From JBAOHV01 sp963714875 (GTDB lineage: Bacteria > Actinomycetota > Acidimicrobiia > Acidimicrobiales > Microtrichaceae): a stretch of 64,000 nucleotides of DNA. Both the position numbers and the translations under genes were made by a program. The first letter of the stretch is position 1, and each line of letters starts with the position of its first letter. Shown here piece after piece: positions 17,555-31,220 of this stretch. The notes below the pieces were generated by a model, which had not been told where the DNA came from, made no database searches, and saw only the letters and a list, made by a program, of their open reading frames with translations. The DNA is taken from assembly GCA_963714875.1 (NCBI GenBank), contig CAVQQI010000008.1, positions 333,427-397,426 of the forward strand, read 5' to 3'.

Positions 17555-20500
17555 TTGTCCTCTCGCGTCTCCATCCGGGACCGTTATTCCTTCGCGAACC
17601 TCGAAGAGGTTCTCGAACTCCCGGATCTCATCGCCATCCAACGTGAGTCCTTCACATGGTTCGTCGAGCAAGGTCTCGCCGATGCATTCAGGGACATCTC
17701 GCCGATCAAGGACTTCACCGAGACCCTGAGCCTCGAGCTGGAGTTCGACCCCTTCGACGAGGATCTCCGGCCACCGCCGAAGTTCACCGTCGAGGAGTGC
17801 CGCGAAAAGGACATGACCTATTCGGCACCGATCTTCGCCCGCGCCCGTTTCATGAACGCGGCCACCGGCGAGATCAAGGAGCAGACGGTCTTCATGGGTG
17901 ACTTCCCCATGATGACCGACAAGGGCACCTTCATCATCAACGGCACCGAGCGTGTCGTGGTGTCCCAGCTGGTCCGCTCGCCGGGCGTCATCTTCCAGCC
18001 GGGCGAGCGCTTCCGCCTGCGCAACCTCTCCAAGCACCAGCTGGTCACGGGCACCATCCACCCGTACCGCGGTGAGTGGATCGAGTTCGACGTCGAGCAG
18101 AAGCCCGGCAAGGACCCGACCGCCGGCACGCGCGTCGCCCGCAAGCGCCGCCTCTCGCTGTTCACGCTGCTGCGGGCGCTGGGCTACGACGAGGAGAACT
18201 TCCCCGGGTTCCTCGATGCCTTCGTGCGCCACTTCGACTTCCTGGACGGCCAGTGGGAGAAGGACCGCGAGCTGGTCGTCACCCAGGAGGAGGCGCTGAT
18301 CGAGATCTACAAGCGTGCTCGTCCGGGAGAGCCCGCCACGCCCGACTCGGCGCGCAACTACTTCAACAACGCCTTCTTCGAACCTCGCCGCTACGACCTC
18401 AGCCGGGTTGGTCGCTACAAGCTGAACCGCAAGCTCGGCCCCGAGATCGAGCGCCTCCAGGAGCTGTTCCCCCAGCTCGCCGGTCAGCTCGACGTGCCCG
18501 AGGTCGACCAGCCGGTGCTGAGCCGGTGCGAGGTCCTCGCGTCGACGACCTACCTGCTCAACCTGGCAGCGGGAACCCACGGCTACCGGCTCGACGATCA
18601 GGACCACTTCGCCAACCGCCGCATCCGCAGCGTCGGCGAGCTGATCCAGAACCAGGTCCGCATCGGCTTGTCCCGCATGGAGCGGGTCGTGCGCGAGCGC
18701 ATGACCACCCAGGACGTCGAGGCGATCACTCCGACCACCCTGATCAACATCCGACCGGTGGTCGCGGCGATCAAGGAGTTCTTCGGAACCTCCCAGCTGA
18801 GCCAGTTCATGGACCAGGTCAACCCGCTGTCCGGGCTGACCCACCGTCGTCGGCTCTCGGCGCTGGGCCCTGGCGGCCTCTCGCGTGAGCGGGCGGGCTT
18901 CGAGGTGCGCGACGTGCACTTCAGCCACTACGGGCGCATGTGTCCCATCGAGACCCCGGAAGGTCCGAACATCGGACTGATCGGTGCGCTGTCCACCTTC
19001 GGCCGTGTCAACGAGTTCGGCTTCATCGAGACGCCCTACCGCAAGGTCGTCAACGGCAGGGTCACCGACGAGATCCTCTACCTCCCCGCCGATGAGGAGG
19101 AGGAGTACATCGTCGCCCAGGCGAACACGCCGGTGAACCCCGACGGCACCTTCCGCGCCGACCGGGTGCTCGTGCGCCGCTCGCCCCAGGCGGCCAGCCT
19201 GTCGGACCTCCGCCTCCAGTTGGAGCGCGACGAGTTCCTGGGTGCCACGACCGAGATCTCCTCGGTGACCCCCGACGAGGTCCAGCTGATGGACGTCTCG
19301 CCGAAGCAGATCGTGTCGGTCGCCGCAGCGCTCATCCCGTTCCTGGAGCACGACGACGCCAACCGTGCACTCATGGGCGCCAACATGCAGCGCCAGGCGG
19401 TGCCGCTGCTGCGTGCCGAGGCTCCGTTCATCGGCACCGGCATCGAGAGCCGTGCGGCTCGCGACGCCGCCGACATGGTGCTCGCCGAGGAGGACGGGAC
19501 CATCGTCGAGGTCGACGGCTCGAAGATCATCGTGGACTACAAGAAGTCCGGGAAGCGCACCTATCGGCTCCACAAGTTCGAGCGCTCCAACCAGGACACG
19601 TGCATCAACCAGAAGCCGCGTGTCGTCGCCGGCGAGAAGGTCAGGGCCGGCGCCGTGCTGGCCGAGGGCCCCTCGACCGACAACGGTGAGCTGGCGCTGG
19701 GCAAGAACCTGCTCGTGGCCTTCATGCCGTGGGAGGGCTACAACTTCGAGGACGCGATCATCCTGAACGAGCGCCTGGTGCGTGACGACGTCATGACGTC
19801 GATCCACATCAAGGAGCACGAGGTCGACGCCCGTGACACCAAGCTGGGCCCGGAGGAGATCACCCGGGACATCCCCAACCTGTCCGAGGAGATCCTCGCC
19901 GACCTCGATGACCGCGGCATCATCCGTGTCGGCGCCGAGGTCAGCCCCGGCGACGTGCTCGTGGGCAAGGTCACGCCCAAGGGCGAGACCGAGCTCACCC
20001 CCGAGGAGCGCCTGCTGCGCGCCATCTTCGGTGAGAAGGCCCGTGAGGTCCGTGACACCTCGCTGAAGGTGCCCCACGGCGAGACCGGCAAGGTCATCGA
20101 CGTCAAGGTGTTCAGCCGCGACGACGACCACGAGCTGCCGCCCGGCGTCAACCAGCTGGTGCGCGTCTACGTCGGCCAGAAGCGCAAGATCTCCGTCGGC
20201 GACAAGCTCGCCGGCCGCCACGGCAACAAGGGCGTCATCAGCCGCATCCTGCCGTCCGAGGACATGCCCTTCATGGCCGACGGCACGCCGGTCGACATCA
20301 TCTTGAACCCGCTCGGCGTCCCGTCCCGCATGAACGTCGGACAGGTCCTCGAGACGCACCTGGGCTACGCCGCCCGCTGGGGCTGGACCGACGGCGACCG
20401 TGAGGTGGGCGAGAACCCCGTCAGCGGCACCGAGACCAAGACCCGGCCGACCACCAAGCCGGCGACACTCGTCGCCACGCCGGTGTTCGATGGCGCGAAG

Positions 20501-21142
20501 TGGGACGAGACCGAGATGGCGGGCAAGCACCCGACCATCAAGAAGATCTTCGAGAACCTGCACCCCGAGGCCGCCGACGGCAGCCGGATGATCGGCACCG
20601 ACGGCAAGGTCACCCTGTACAACGGGCGCACCGGCGAGCCGTACGACAACCCGATCACGGTCGGGTACAAGTACATCCTGAAGCTGGCCCACCTGGTCGA
20701 CGACAAGATCCACGCCCGGTCCACCGGCCCGTACTCGATGATCACCCAGCAGCCGTTGGGCGGTAAGGCGCAGTTCGGCGGACAGCGCTTCGGTGAGATG
20801 GAGGTCTGGGCACTCGAGGCCTACGGCGCCGCCTACTGCCTGCAGGAGCTGCTCACCATCAAGTCCGACGACACCCTCGGCCGCGTCAAGGTCTACGAGG
20901 CGATCGTCAAGGGCGAGAACATCCCCGAGCCCGGCATCCCCGAGTCCTTCAAGGTGCTCATCAAGGAGATGCAGGCGCTCTGCTTGAACGTCGAGGTCCT
21001 CTCCCGCACCGGTGAGGAGATCAAGATGCGAGAGCTCGACGAGGACTTCTTCCGAGCAGCAGAAGAGCTCGGTATCGACCTGTCCCGTCCCGAACGAGGA
21101 ACCGATGAAGACGACGCTCGCCGCCAGGCAGAGCGTCGCTGA
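17555..21142 (+). CDS. rpoB: RNA polymerase beta subunit
   Basis: 1195 residues, normal for an actinobacterium. The start is TTG at 17555, six bases after GAGGAG. The rifampicin-resistance region GTSQLSQFMDQVNPLSGLTH begins near residue 411, with the usual drug-contact Gln, Asp, His and Ser residues, so a susceptible-type pocket is predicted. PIETPEGPNIGLIGAL, KIVVGDKLAGRHGNKG-like GDKLAGRHGNKGVISRILP, and GGKAQFGGQRFGEMEVWALEAYGAA are the catalytic and C-terminal signatures. rpoC follows 14 bases later. Confidence 0.99.
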   Translation: MSSRVSIRDRYSFANLEEVLELPDLIAIQRESFTWFVEQGLADAFRDISPIKDFTETLSLELEFDPFDEDLRPPPKFTVEECREKDMTYSAPIFARARFMNAATGEIKEQTVFMGDFPMMTDKGTFIINGTERVVVSQLVRSPGVIFQPGERFRLRNLSKHQLVTGTIHPYRGEWIEFDVEQKPGKDPTAGTRVARKRRLSLFTLLRALGYDEENFPGFLDAFVRHFDFLDGQWEKDRELVVTQEEALIEIYKRARPGEPATPDSARNYFNNAFFEPRRYDLSRVGRYKLNRKLGPEIERLQELFPQLAGQLDVPEVDQPVLSRCEVLASTTYLLNLAAGTHGYRLDDQDHFANRRIRSVGELIQNQVRIGLSRMERVVRERMTTQDVEAITPTTLINIRPVVAAIKEFFGTSQLSQFMDQVNPLSGLTHRRRLSALGPGGLSRERAGFEVRDVHFSHYGRMCPIETPEGPNIGLIGALSTFGRVNEFGFIETPYRKVVNGRVTDEILYLPADEEEEYIVAQANTPVNPDGTFRADRVLVRRSPQAASLSDLRLQLERDEFLGATTEISSVTPDEVQLMDVSPKQIVSVAAALIPFLEHDDANRALMGANMQRQAVPLLRAEAPFIGTGIESRAARDAADMVLAEEDGTIVEVDGSKIIVDYKKSGKRTYRLHKFERSNQDTCINQKPRVVAGEKVRAGAVLAEGPSTDNGELALGKNLLVAFMPWEGYNFEDAIILNERLVRDDVMTSIHIKEHEVDARDTKLGPEEITRDIPNLSEEILADLDDRGIIRVGAEVSPGDVLVGKVTPKGETELTPEERLLRAIFGEKAREVRDTSLKVPHGETGKVIDVKVFSRDDDHELPPGVNQLVRVYVGQKRKISVGDKLAGRHGNKGVISRILPSEDMPFMADGTPVDIILNPLGVPSRMNVGQVLETHLGYAARWGWTDGDREVGENPVSGTETKTRPTTKPATLVATPVFDGAKWDETEMAGKHPTIKKIFENLHPEAADGSRMIGTDGKVTLYNGRTGEPYDNPITVGYKYILKLAHLVDDKIHARSTGPYSMITQQPLGGKAQFGGQRFGEMEVWALEAYGAAYCLQELLTIKSDDTLGRVKVYEAIVKGENIPEPGIPESFKVLIKEMQALCLNVEVLSRTGEEIKMRELDEDFFRAAEELGIDLSRPERGTDEDDARRQAERR

Positions 21143-21156
21143 GAGAGGCACGAAGC

Positions 21157-25122
<3,966 letters not shown>

Positions 25123-25177
25123 GTTCACCCATGCGGTCCACCAGCAGGCCTCGGCCCGTCCGGACCGCAGCACCGAC

Positions 25178-25212
25178 GTGACTCGGGCGGGCCGACGGCC
25201 CGCCCGAGTCAC
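25178..25212 (+). terminator. Terminator hairpin after rpoC
   Basis: A perfect 16-bp stem, GTGACTCGGGCGGGCC with its complement, encloses the 3-base loop GAC. It begins 56 bases after the rpoC stop and precedes the rpsL promoter by 13 bases. Confidence 0.85.
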
Positions 25213-25225
25213 GCAGCACGCCTGT

Positions 25226-25255
25226 TTGCCTGCCACGACTGGCCGGCCGTAGGAT
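25226..25255 (+). promoter_or_regulatory. Candidate promoter for the rpsL operon
   Basis: TTGCCT (25226-25231), an 18-base spacer and TAGGAT (25250-25255) lie directly after the rpoC terminator and 115 bases before the rpsL GTG. This places rpsL-rpsG(-fusA) in a unit separate from rpoBC. Confidence 0.5.
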
Positions 25256-25370
25256 GACTCCTCGGCCAGTGGCTGCGTTCGTTCGCGCCGCACGCTCACG
25301 AGACCAACGGGTCCGACGTGACCGGGTCCGCCCCGTTTCCCCGAGACAGAGAAGTACAAGAGGTTCCACC

Positions 25371-25742
25371 GTGCCCACGATCGAGCAGCTGGTCCGCAAG
25401 GGCCGCCAGAGCAAGCGCCGCAAGGAGTCCACGCCGGCGCTCAAGGGCGCGCCCCAGCGACGCGGGACCTGCACCCGCGTCTTCACGACCACGCCCAAGA
25501 AGCCCAACTCGGCGCTTCGCAAGGTGGCCCGTGTCCGGTTGTCCAGCGGCATCGAGGTCACCGCCTACATCCCGGGAGAGGACCACAACCTCCAGGAGCA
25601 CAGCATCGTGCTGGTGCGCGGCGGGCGTGTGAAGGACCTGCCCGGTGTCCGCTACAAGATCATCCGCGGCACCCTCGACACCTCCGGTGTGCGTGGCCGC
25701 AAGCAGGCGCGCTCCCGCTACGGCGCCAAGAAGGAGTCCTGA
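25371..25742 (+). CDS. rpsL: Ribosomal protein S12
   Basis: 123 residues from GTG 25371; the longer open frame upstream lacks family sequence. It is a decoding-centre protein. TTTPKKPNSALRKVARVRL holds the lysine equivalent to E. coli K42/K43, and PGEDHNLQEHSIVLVRGGRVKD the second streptomycin-related lysine and the methylthiolated Asp loop. Both lysines are wild type, so streptomycin-sensitive ribosomes are predicted. rpsG starts one base after the stop. Confidence 0.98.
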   Translation: MPTIEQLVRKGRQSKRRKESTPALKGAPQRRGTCTRVFTTTPKKPNSALRKVARVRLSSGIEVTAYIPGEDHNLQEHSIVLVRGGRVKDLPGVRYKIIRGTLDTSGVRGRKQARSRYGAKKES

Positions 25743-25743
25743 C

Positions 25744-26214
25744 ATGCCCCGCAAGGGTCCCGCACCCCGACGCGAGCTGCTGCCCGACCCGATCTACCGG
25801 TCGGTGCTCGTGACCCAGATCGTCAACAAGATCATGCAGCGGGGCAAGCGCTCCACCGCCGAGAAGATCGTCTACGACGCACTCACCATGATCGAGGAGA
25901 AGACCGGCACCGAGCCGATCTCCACGCTCAAGCGGGCGATCGACAACATCAAGCCCCAGCTCGAGGTGCGCAGCCGCCGGGTCGGTGGTGCCACCTACCA
26001 GGTGCCCGTCGAGGTGCGCCCCCGGCGTGCCAACACCCTGGCCATCCGCTGGACGGTCGGGTACTCCCGTCAGCGCCGTGAGCGGACCATGGCCGAGCGC
26101 CTGGCGAACGAGATCCTCGACGCATCCAACGGCGTCGGCGCATCGATGAAGCGCAAGGAAGATCTCCACAAGATGGCCGAGTCCAACAAGGCCTTCGCCC
26201 ACTACCGCTGGTGA
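25744..26214 (+). CDS. rpsG: Ribosomal protein S7
   Basis: 156 residues, the common length. S7 starts assembly of the 30S head. MPRKGPAPRRELLPDPIYRS, VTQIVNKIMQRGKRSTAEKI, VEVRPRRANTLAIRW and the C-terminal KRKEDLHKMAESNKAFAHYR are standard. An 89-base gap to fusA contains the small hairpin GCCGGGC-TGAAC-GCCCGGC (26222-26240). Confidence 0.98.
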   Translation: MPRKGPAPRRELLPDPIYRSVLVTQIVNKIMQRGKRSTAEKIVYDALTMIEEKTGTEPISTLKRAIDNIKPQLEVRSRRVGGATYQVPVEVRPRRANTLAIRWTVGYSRQRRERTMAERLANEILDASNGVGASMKRKEDLHKMAESNKAFAHYRW

Positions 26215-26303
26215 CGTCCTTGCCGGGCTGAACGCCCGGCTCCCGACCAGCGAGCACCCCGCAGACCCGACCCCCCACCCCTCTCCAGACGACGGATTAC
26301 ACG

Positions 26304-28400
26304 ATGGCTCAGTTCCCGCTCGAGCGGACCCGCAACATCGGCATCATGGCCCACATCGATGCCGGCAAGACCACCACCACGGAGCGGATCCTCTTCTACA
26401 CCGGCAAGTCCTACAAGATCGGCGAGGTCCACGACGGCGCCGCCACCATGGACTGGATGGAGCAGGAGCAGGAACGCGGCATCACCATCACCTCCGCTGC
26501 CACGACTGCGTTCTGGACCGACTCGGTCAACTCGACCGAGTACCGCATCCAGATCATCGACACCCCCGGCCACGTCGACTTCACCGTCGAGGTCGAGCGT
26601 TCGCTCCGCGTGCTCGACGGCGCCGTCGCGGTGTTCGACGGCGTGGCGGGAGTGGAGCCCCAGACCGAGACGGTGTGGCGACAGGCCGACAACTACAACG
26701 TGCCCCGCATGTGCTTCATCAACAAGATGGACCGCACCGGCGCCGACTTCTACGCCGCGCTCGCGTCGATCAAGGACCGGTTGCAGGCGAAGGTGGCGGT
26801 CATCCAGCTGCCGATCGGTGCCGAGTCCGACTACCAGGGCATCGTCGACCTGGTCACCATGAAGGCCTGGATCTGGCAGGGCGAGGATCTCGGCGCCAGC
26901 TGGGATGTCGTCGACATCCCCGAGGACATGGCCGACCTGGCCGCGGAGTACCGCGAGCAGCTCATGGATGTGCTCGGAGAGAGCTCCGACACGATCATGG
27001 AGAAGTTCCTCGGCGAGGAGGAGATCACCCCGGCCGAGGTCCGGGTCGCGCTGCGCGAGGCGACCATCAACCACGGCGTCGTGCCCGTGCTCAACGGCAC
27101 CGCGTTCAAGAACAAGGGCGTCCAGCCCCTGCTGGACGCCATCTGCTGGTACATGCCGTCACCCGCCGAGCTGCCGCCGGTGTCCGGCGTCGACAAGAAG
27201 GGCGAGCCGGTCGAGCGCAAGCCCAGCGCGGAGGAGCCGTTCTCGGCGCTGGCGTTCAAGATCATGACCGCCCCCCACGTCGGCAAGCTCACCTACTTCC
27301 GCGTCTACTCGGGCAAGCTCGAGAAGGGCGGCACGGTGCTCAACAGCCGCTCCGGCAACAAGGAGCGCATCGGCCGGGTGCTCGAGATGCACGCGAACGA
27401 GCAGATAGAGCAGGAAGCCGTCTACGCGGGCGACATCGTGGCGGGCATCGGCCTGAAGGACACCCGCACCGGCGACACCCTGTCGGACCCCGCCGCCCCG
27501 GTGACGCTCGAGAGCCTCGAGTTCCCCGAACCGGTCATCCAGGTCGCGGTGGAACCCAAGACCAAGGCCGACCAGGACAAGATGTCCAAGGCCCTGTACG
27601 CACTCTCCGAGGAAGATCCGACCTTCCGGGTCCAGACCGATGAGGAGACGGGCCAGACCCTGATCTCCGGCATGGGCGAGCTGCACCTCGAGGTCCTCGT
27701 CGACCGCATGATGCGTGAGTTCAAGGTCGAGGCCAACGTCGGAAAGCCGCAGGTGGCCTACCGCGAGACGATCACCACGCCGGTCGAGCGACACACGTAC
27801 CTGCACAAGAAGCAGACGGGCGGCACCGGCCAGTACGCGAAGATCATCATCGCCCTCGAGCCCTCGGGGCCCGGCGGCGGTTACGAGTTCTCCGACGAGA
27901 TCTCGGGTGGTCGCATCCCCAAGGAGTACATCCCCTCGGTCGGTCACGGCGTCGTCGATGCCATGACCAACGGCATCCTCGCCGGGTTCCAGATGGTGGA
28001 CGTGAAGGTCCGCCTGCTCGACGGCGACTACCACGACGTCGACTCCTCGGAGATGGCGTTCAAGATCGCGGGAACGATGGGCTTCAAGGAAGCCGTCCGC
28101 CAGGCCACCCCGGTCCTGCTCGAGCCGATCATGGCGGTCGAGGTCGCCACGCCCGAGGAGTACATGGGTGATGTCATCGGCGACCTGAACTCCCGCCGCG
28201 GCAAGGTCGGGCAGATGGAGCAGCGTGGCAACCTGCAGATCGTCTCGGCCGAGGTGCCGCTGTCGGAGATGTTCGGCTACTCCACCGACCTGCGGTCCAA
28301 GACCCAGGGTCGGGCGACCTACACCATGCAGTTCCACAGCTACCAGCAGACGCCGCGCAACGTCCAGGAAGAGATCGTCGCCCGGGTCACCGGCCGCTGA
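26304..28400 (+). CDS. fusA: Elongation factor G
   Basis: 698 residues. The GTPase motifs are complete: P-loop AHIDAGKTTTTERILFYTG, switch II DTPGHVDFT, and NKMD. Domain II and the domain III-V RNA-binding region follow, with GMGELHLEV and the domain IV start HKKQTGGTGQYAK. Only one EF-G is seen here. It lies between rpsG and tuf in the usual str-operon order and drives translocation on the ribosome. Confidence 0.99.
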   Translation: MAQFPLERTRNIGIMAHIDAGKTTTTERILFYTGKSYKIGEVHDGAATMDWMEQEQERGITITSAATTAFWTDSVNSTEYRIQIIDTPGHVDFTVEVERSLRVLDGAVAVFDGVAGVEPQTETVWRQADNYNVPRMCFINKMDRTGADFYAALASIKDRLQAKVAVIQLPIGAESDYQGIVDLVTMKAWIWQGEDLGASWDVVDIPEDMADLAAEYREQLMDVLGESSDTIMEKFLGEEEITPAEVRVALREATINHGVVPVLNGTAFKNKGVQPLLDAICWYMPSPAELPPVSGVDKKGEPVERKPSAEEPFSALAFKIMTAPHVGKLTYFRVYSGKLEKGGTVLNSRSGNKERIGRVLEMHANEQIEQEAVYAGDIVAGIGLKDTRTGDTLSDPAAPVTLESLEFPEPVIQVAVEPKTKADQDKMSKALYALSEEDPTFRVQTDEETGQTLISGMGELHLEVLVDRMMREFKVEANVGKPQVAYRETITTPVERHTYLHKKQTGGTGQYAKIIIALEPSGPGGGYEFSDEISGGRIPKEYIPSVGHGVVDAMTNGILAGFQMVDVKVRLLDGDYHDVDSSEMAFKIAGTMGFKEAVRQATPVLLEPIMAVEVATPEEYMGDVIGDLNSRRGKVGQMEQRGNLQIVSAEVPLSEMFGYSTDLRSKTQGRATYTMQFHSYQQTPRNVQEEIVARVTGR

Positions 28401-28530
28401 TCCATCCGGGTCCGTACGGGCACTAACCTCACCACTCTGCCCGGCCCCGGTCCAGCAGACAGCAAGTCCCACCAAGTCAACACACCGCAGTCACCCAGTC
28501 GTCACTGCAGCAAGAAAGGCAATCCAGACC

Positions 28531-29718
28531 ATGGCCAAGGAGAAGTTCGAGCGGGACAAGCCGCACGTCAACGTCGGGACGATGGGTCACGTCGACCACG
28601 GCAAGACGACCCTGACGGCTGCCATCAGCAAGACCCTCACCGATCGCGTGCCGGGCAACAGCGCCACGGCCTTCGAGAACATCGACAAGGCCCCCGAGGA
28701 GCGCGAGCGCGGCATCACGATCAACGTCTCGCACGTCGAGTACGTGACCGACAAGCGCCACTACGCGCACGTCGACATGCCCGGTCACGCCGACTACATC
28801 AAGAACATGATCACCGGTGCGGCCCAGGTCGACGGCGCCATCCTCGTGGTGGACGCCGCTCAGGGTGCAGCTCCCCAGACCCGTGAGCACGTCGTGCTCG
28901 CCCGTCAGGTCGGTGTGCCCGCGATCATCGTGGCGCTCAACAAGTGCGACACCGTCGACGACGAAGAGCTGCTCGAGCTCGTCGAGATGGAGGTCCGCGA
29001 GCTGCTGGACCAGTACGAGTTCCCCGGCGACGACACCCCGGTCATCAAGGTCTCCGCGCTGAAGGCACTCGAAGGTGACCCCGAGGCGGCGGACCAGATC
29101 ATGGAGCTCATGGCAGCGGTCGACGAGTACGTGCCGGAGCCCGAGCGCGACCTCGACAAGCCCTTCCTGATGCCCATCGAGGACGTCTTCTCCATCACGG
29201 GGCGTGGCACCGTGGTGACCGGCAAGATCGAGCAGGGTGTGGTCCACACGGGCGACGACCTCGAGATCGTCGGACTGAAGAAGACCCAGAAGACCACCTG
29301 CACGGGTGTCGAGATGTTCCGCAAGCTCCTCGACGAGGGTCAGGCCGGCGACAACATCGGTGCACTGCTGCGTGGCATCGACAAGGAAGAGGTGCAGCGC
29401 GGACAGGTGCTCGCCAAGCCCGGCTCGATCACCCCGCACACCGACTTCGAGGCGCAGGTCTACGTGCTGACGAAGGAAGAGGGCGGTCGTCACAAGCCGT
29501 TCCAGTCCAACTACCGTCCGCAGTTCTACTTCCGGACGACCGACGTGACCGGCACGATCACCCTTCCCGAGGACACCCAGATCTGCATGCCCGGTGACAA
29601 CACCGCGGTGACGGTCGAGCTCATCGCTCCCATCGCAATGGACGACGGACTGAAGTTCGCCATCCGTGAAGGCGGTCGTACCGTCGGCGCTGGGCGGGTC
29701 ACCAAGATCCTCAAGTGA
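28531..29718 (+). CDS. tuf: Elongation factor Tu
   Basis: 395 residues from ATG 28531. GHVDHGKTTLTAAI (P-loop), DMPGHADYIKNM (switch II) and NKCD are intact, and the C-terminal GRTVGAGRVTKIL is canonical. The 130 bases before it contain ACTAACCTC (28422-28430), which could be a -10 for a tuf promoter of its own. A strong hairpin 38 bases after the stop ends the unit. It carries aminoacyl-tRNA to the ribosome. Confidence 0.99.
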   Translation: MAKEKFERDKPHVNVGTMGHVDHGKTTLTAAISKTLTDRVPGNSATAFENIDKAPEERERGITINVSHVEYVTDKRHYAHVDMPGHADYIKNMITGAAQVDGAILVVDAAQGAAPQTREHVVLARQVGVPAIIVALNKCDTVDDEELLELVEMEVRELLDQYEFPGDDTPVIKVSALKALEGDPEAADQIMELMAAVDEYVPEPERDLDKPFLMPIEDVFSITGRGTVVTGKIEQGVVHTGDDLEIVGLKKTQKTTCTGVEMFRKLLDEGQAGDNIGALLRGIDKEEVQRGQVLAKPGSITPHTDFEAQVYVLTKEEGGRHKPFQSNYRPQFYFRTTDVTGTITLPEDTQICMPGDNTAVTVELIAPIAMDDGLKFAIREGGRTVGAGRVTKILK

Positions 29719-29756
29719 GCTGAGCCGCTCTCCGAGCGGACATCAGATGCTGTTGC

Positions 29757-29782
29757 GAAGGGCGCCCCTCGGGGCGCCCTTC
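29757..29782 (+). terminator. Terminator hairpin after tuf
   Basis: GAAGGGCGCCCC and its exact complement flank TC, giving 11-12 bp with a CTCG-type loop. It ends the rpsG-fusA-tuf transcript before the lipoprotein gene. Confidence 0.85.
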
Positions 29783-29869
29783 GACGCGTGGCGGCGGGTC
29801 GGGGTGTACGCTCCGGCGGCGGGCTCGACGGCTCGCATCAACGGGGGCGAACAAGTGGGGGAGCACATC

Positions 29870-30691
29870 ATGGGGAAGATCTCTGTCAGAGCGCGGGTGA
29901 GTGTGGTGCTGGCGGCGGTGACCGCCGTGTCGATCGCCTGCGCGCCGGCTCCGACGCCGCCGACGACCACGACCACCACGTCGACCACGTCGACGACGGC
30001 ACCGACGACGTCGACGTCGACGACCAGCACCACCTCGACCACGAGCACCACGTCGACCACCAGCACGACCTCGACGACGAGCACCACCTCGACCACGTCG
30101 ACCACGAGCACCACGTCGACCCTGCCTCCCGGACCCACGTACACGCCCACGTCGCTGTTGTGCCGAACCGTGGCTTCGATCTCGACCAGCTTCGACGGGC
30201 TCGAGAACGGCGTCACCTCGCTCGCGCCCGGCACCGTGGCGTCGGGAGCGACGTTCCAGGTGACGCTCACCCCCGACCCGATCGACGTGCCGACGTCGGG
30301 CGGCGGATTCGCCATCCAGAACCTGAACAACGTGCGGGTGCGATTCGCGGTGCCGGTCGGCGCCGAGTTCGTGTCGGCGACGCTCAGCGGCGGCTCGAAC
30401 CTGGGTAGCGGCACACCGACGGTGAGCCAGACCTCGCCGGGCGTCGTGACCCTGCTCGTCCCCGGCCAGCTCGCACCGGGCTCGACCGCCGTGCTCCCGA
30501 CCGTGACCGCGACGCTCCGGGCAACCGGCGCCCCCGGTACCGTGCTCGACGCCCGCCTGTCCGGCTCGAGCTACGACAACCCGTCCATCTCGTTCAACGC
30601 CGTGGTGCGCGTGCTCTTCGCGAACGTGACCGGCGTGACGAACTGCTACGCGCCGGCCAACCCGGTGGTGGCCAGCACGACGATCATCTGA
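29870..30691 (+). CDS. Secreted lipoprotein with Thr/Ser-rich stalk and beta domain
   Basis: 273 residues from ATG 29870, with GGGGAG eight bases upstream. The N-terminus is a signal peptide (VRARVSVVLAAVTAVSIAC) ending at a lipobox-like SIAC, so lipid attachment at that Cys is likely. About 60 residues of repeated Thr-Thr-Ser follow, a stalk that could be glycosylated. The remaining 170 residues are rich in Gly, Thr, Val and Ser, with two Cys, and look like a beta-sandwich; no family is recognised. It interrupts the ribosomal block between tuf and rpsJ, behind its own terminator-bounded slot, which is odd. Confidence 0.75.
   Translation: MGKISVRARVSVVLAAVTAVSIACAPAPTPPTTTTTTSTTSTTAPTTSTSTTSTTSTTSTTSTTSTTSTTSTTSTTSTTSTTSTLPPGPTYTPTSLLCRTVASISTSFDGLENGVTSLAPGTVASGATFQVTLTPDPIDVPTSGGGFAIQNLNNVRVRFAVPVGAEFVSATLSGGSNLGSGTPTVSQTSPGVVTLLVPGQLAPGSTAVLPTVTATLRATGAPGTVLDARLSGSSYDNPSISFNAVVRVLFANVTGVTNCYAPANPVVASTTII
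29961..30121 (+). repeat. In-frame microsatellite-like repeat coding Thr-Thr-Ser
   Basis: Near-perfect repeats of a 9-base unit built from TCGACCACG / AGCACCACC codons for Ser-Thr-Thr. The codons vary between TCG and AGC for Ser, and ACC and ACG for Thr. Length changes in multiples of 9 bases would keep the frame and alter stalk length. Confidence 0.85.
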
Positions 30692-30748
30692 GCGGAGGGG
30701 CGTGGGCGCCCGGCCCCGCCATCGCACAGCGTCGCACCTGCGACGAGA

Positions 30749-30778
30749 TTGGATCGGCCGACGGGCGGTTGCTACATT
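30749..30778 (+). promoter_or_regulatory. Candidate promoter for rpsJ
   Basis: TTGGAT (30749-30754), an 18-base spacer and TACATT (30773-30778). The -10 sits inside an inverted repeat, GCGGTTGC (30765-30772) and GCAACCGC (30781-30788), which could be an operator or a leader hairpin. The rpsJ ATG is 92 bases downstream. Confidence 0.5.
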
Positions 30779-30869
30779 GCGCAACCGCTCGCTTCGGCCG
30801 AGCACGCAGCTTGACAGTCGATGAAGCCCGTCCGTCGCCGTCGTGGTGACGAGCCCAGAAGGAAGTTCC

Positions 30870-31190
30870 ATGGCAGCAGACCAGAAGATCCGCATCCGTC
30901 TGAAGGCGTACGACCACGAGGTCATCGACCAGTCGACCAAGAAGATCGTCGAGACGGTCACCCGGACCCAGGCGAAGGTGCGCGGGCCGGTCCCGCTGCC
31001 CACCGAGAAGCACCGCTTCACCGTCATCCGGTCGCCGCACAAGGACAAGGACTCCCGCGAGCACTTCGAGATGCGGATCCACAAGCGCCTGATCGACATC
31101 ATCGAGCCGTCACCGAAGACCGTCGACTCGCTCCAGCGGCTCGATCTGCCGGCCGGGGTCGACATCGAGATCAAGATCCAGGACGCCTGA
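30870..31190 (+). CDS. rpsJ: Ribosomal protein S10 (NusE)
   Basis: 106 residues from ATG 30870, with AGAAGGA upstream; the open frame begins earlier at 30843. Core segments KIRIRLKAYDHEVIDQST, GPVPLPTEKHRFTVIRSPH and SREHFEMRIHKRLIDI are standard. It belongs to the 30S head and also to antitermination complexes. Unlike in most S10 operons, 352 bases separate it from rplC. Confidence 0.98.
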   Translation: MAADQKIRIRLKAYDHEVIDQSTKKIVETVTRTQAKVRGPVPLPTEKHRFTVIRSPHKDKDSREHFEMRIHKRLIDIIEPSPKTVDSLQRLDLPAGVDIEIKIQDA

Positions 31191-31220
31191 GCCGTCACCT
31201 CCCGGGGCACGACTGCAGAT

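Noticed and set aside
29961..30121. Regular short repeats that could be mistaken for a CRISPR or tandem regulatory array
   Set aside because: There are no unique spacers, the unit is 9 bases, and it is in frame, coding Thr-Thr-Ser in a secreted protein.
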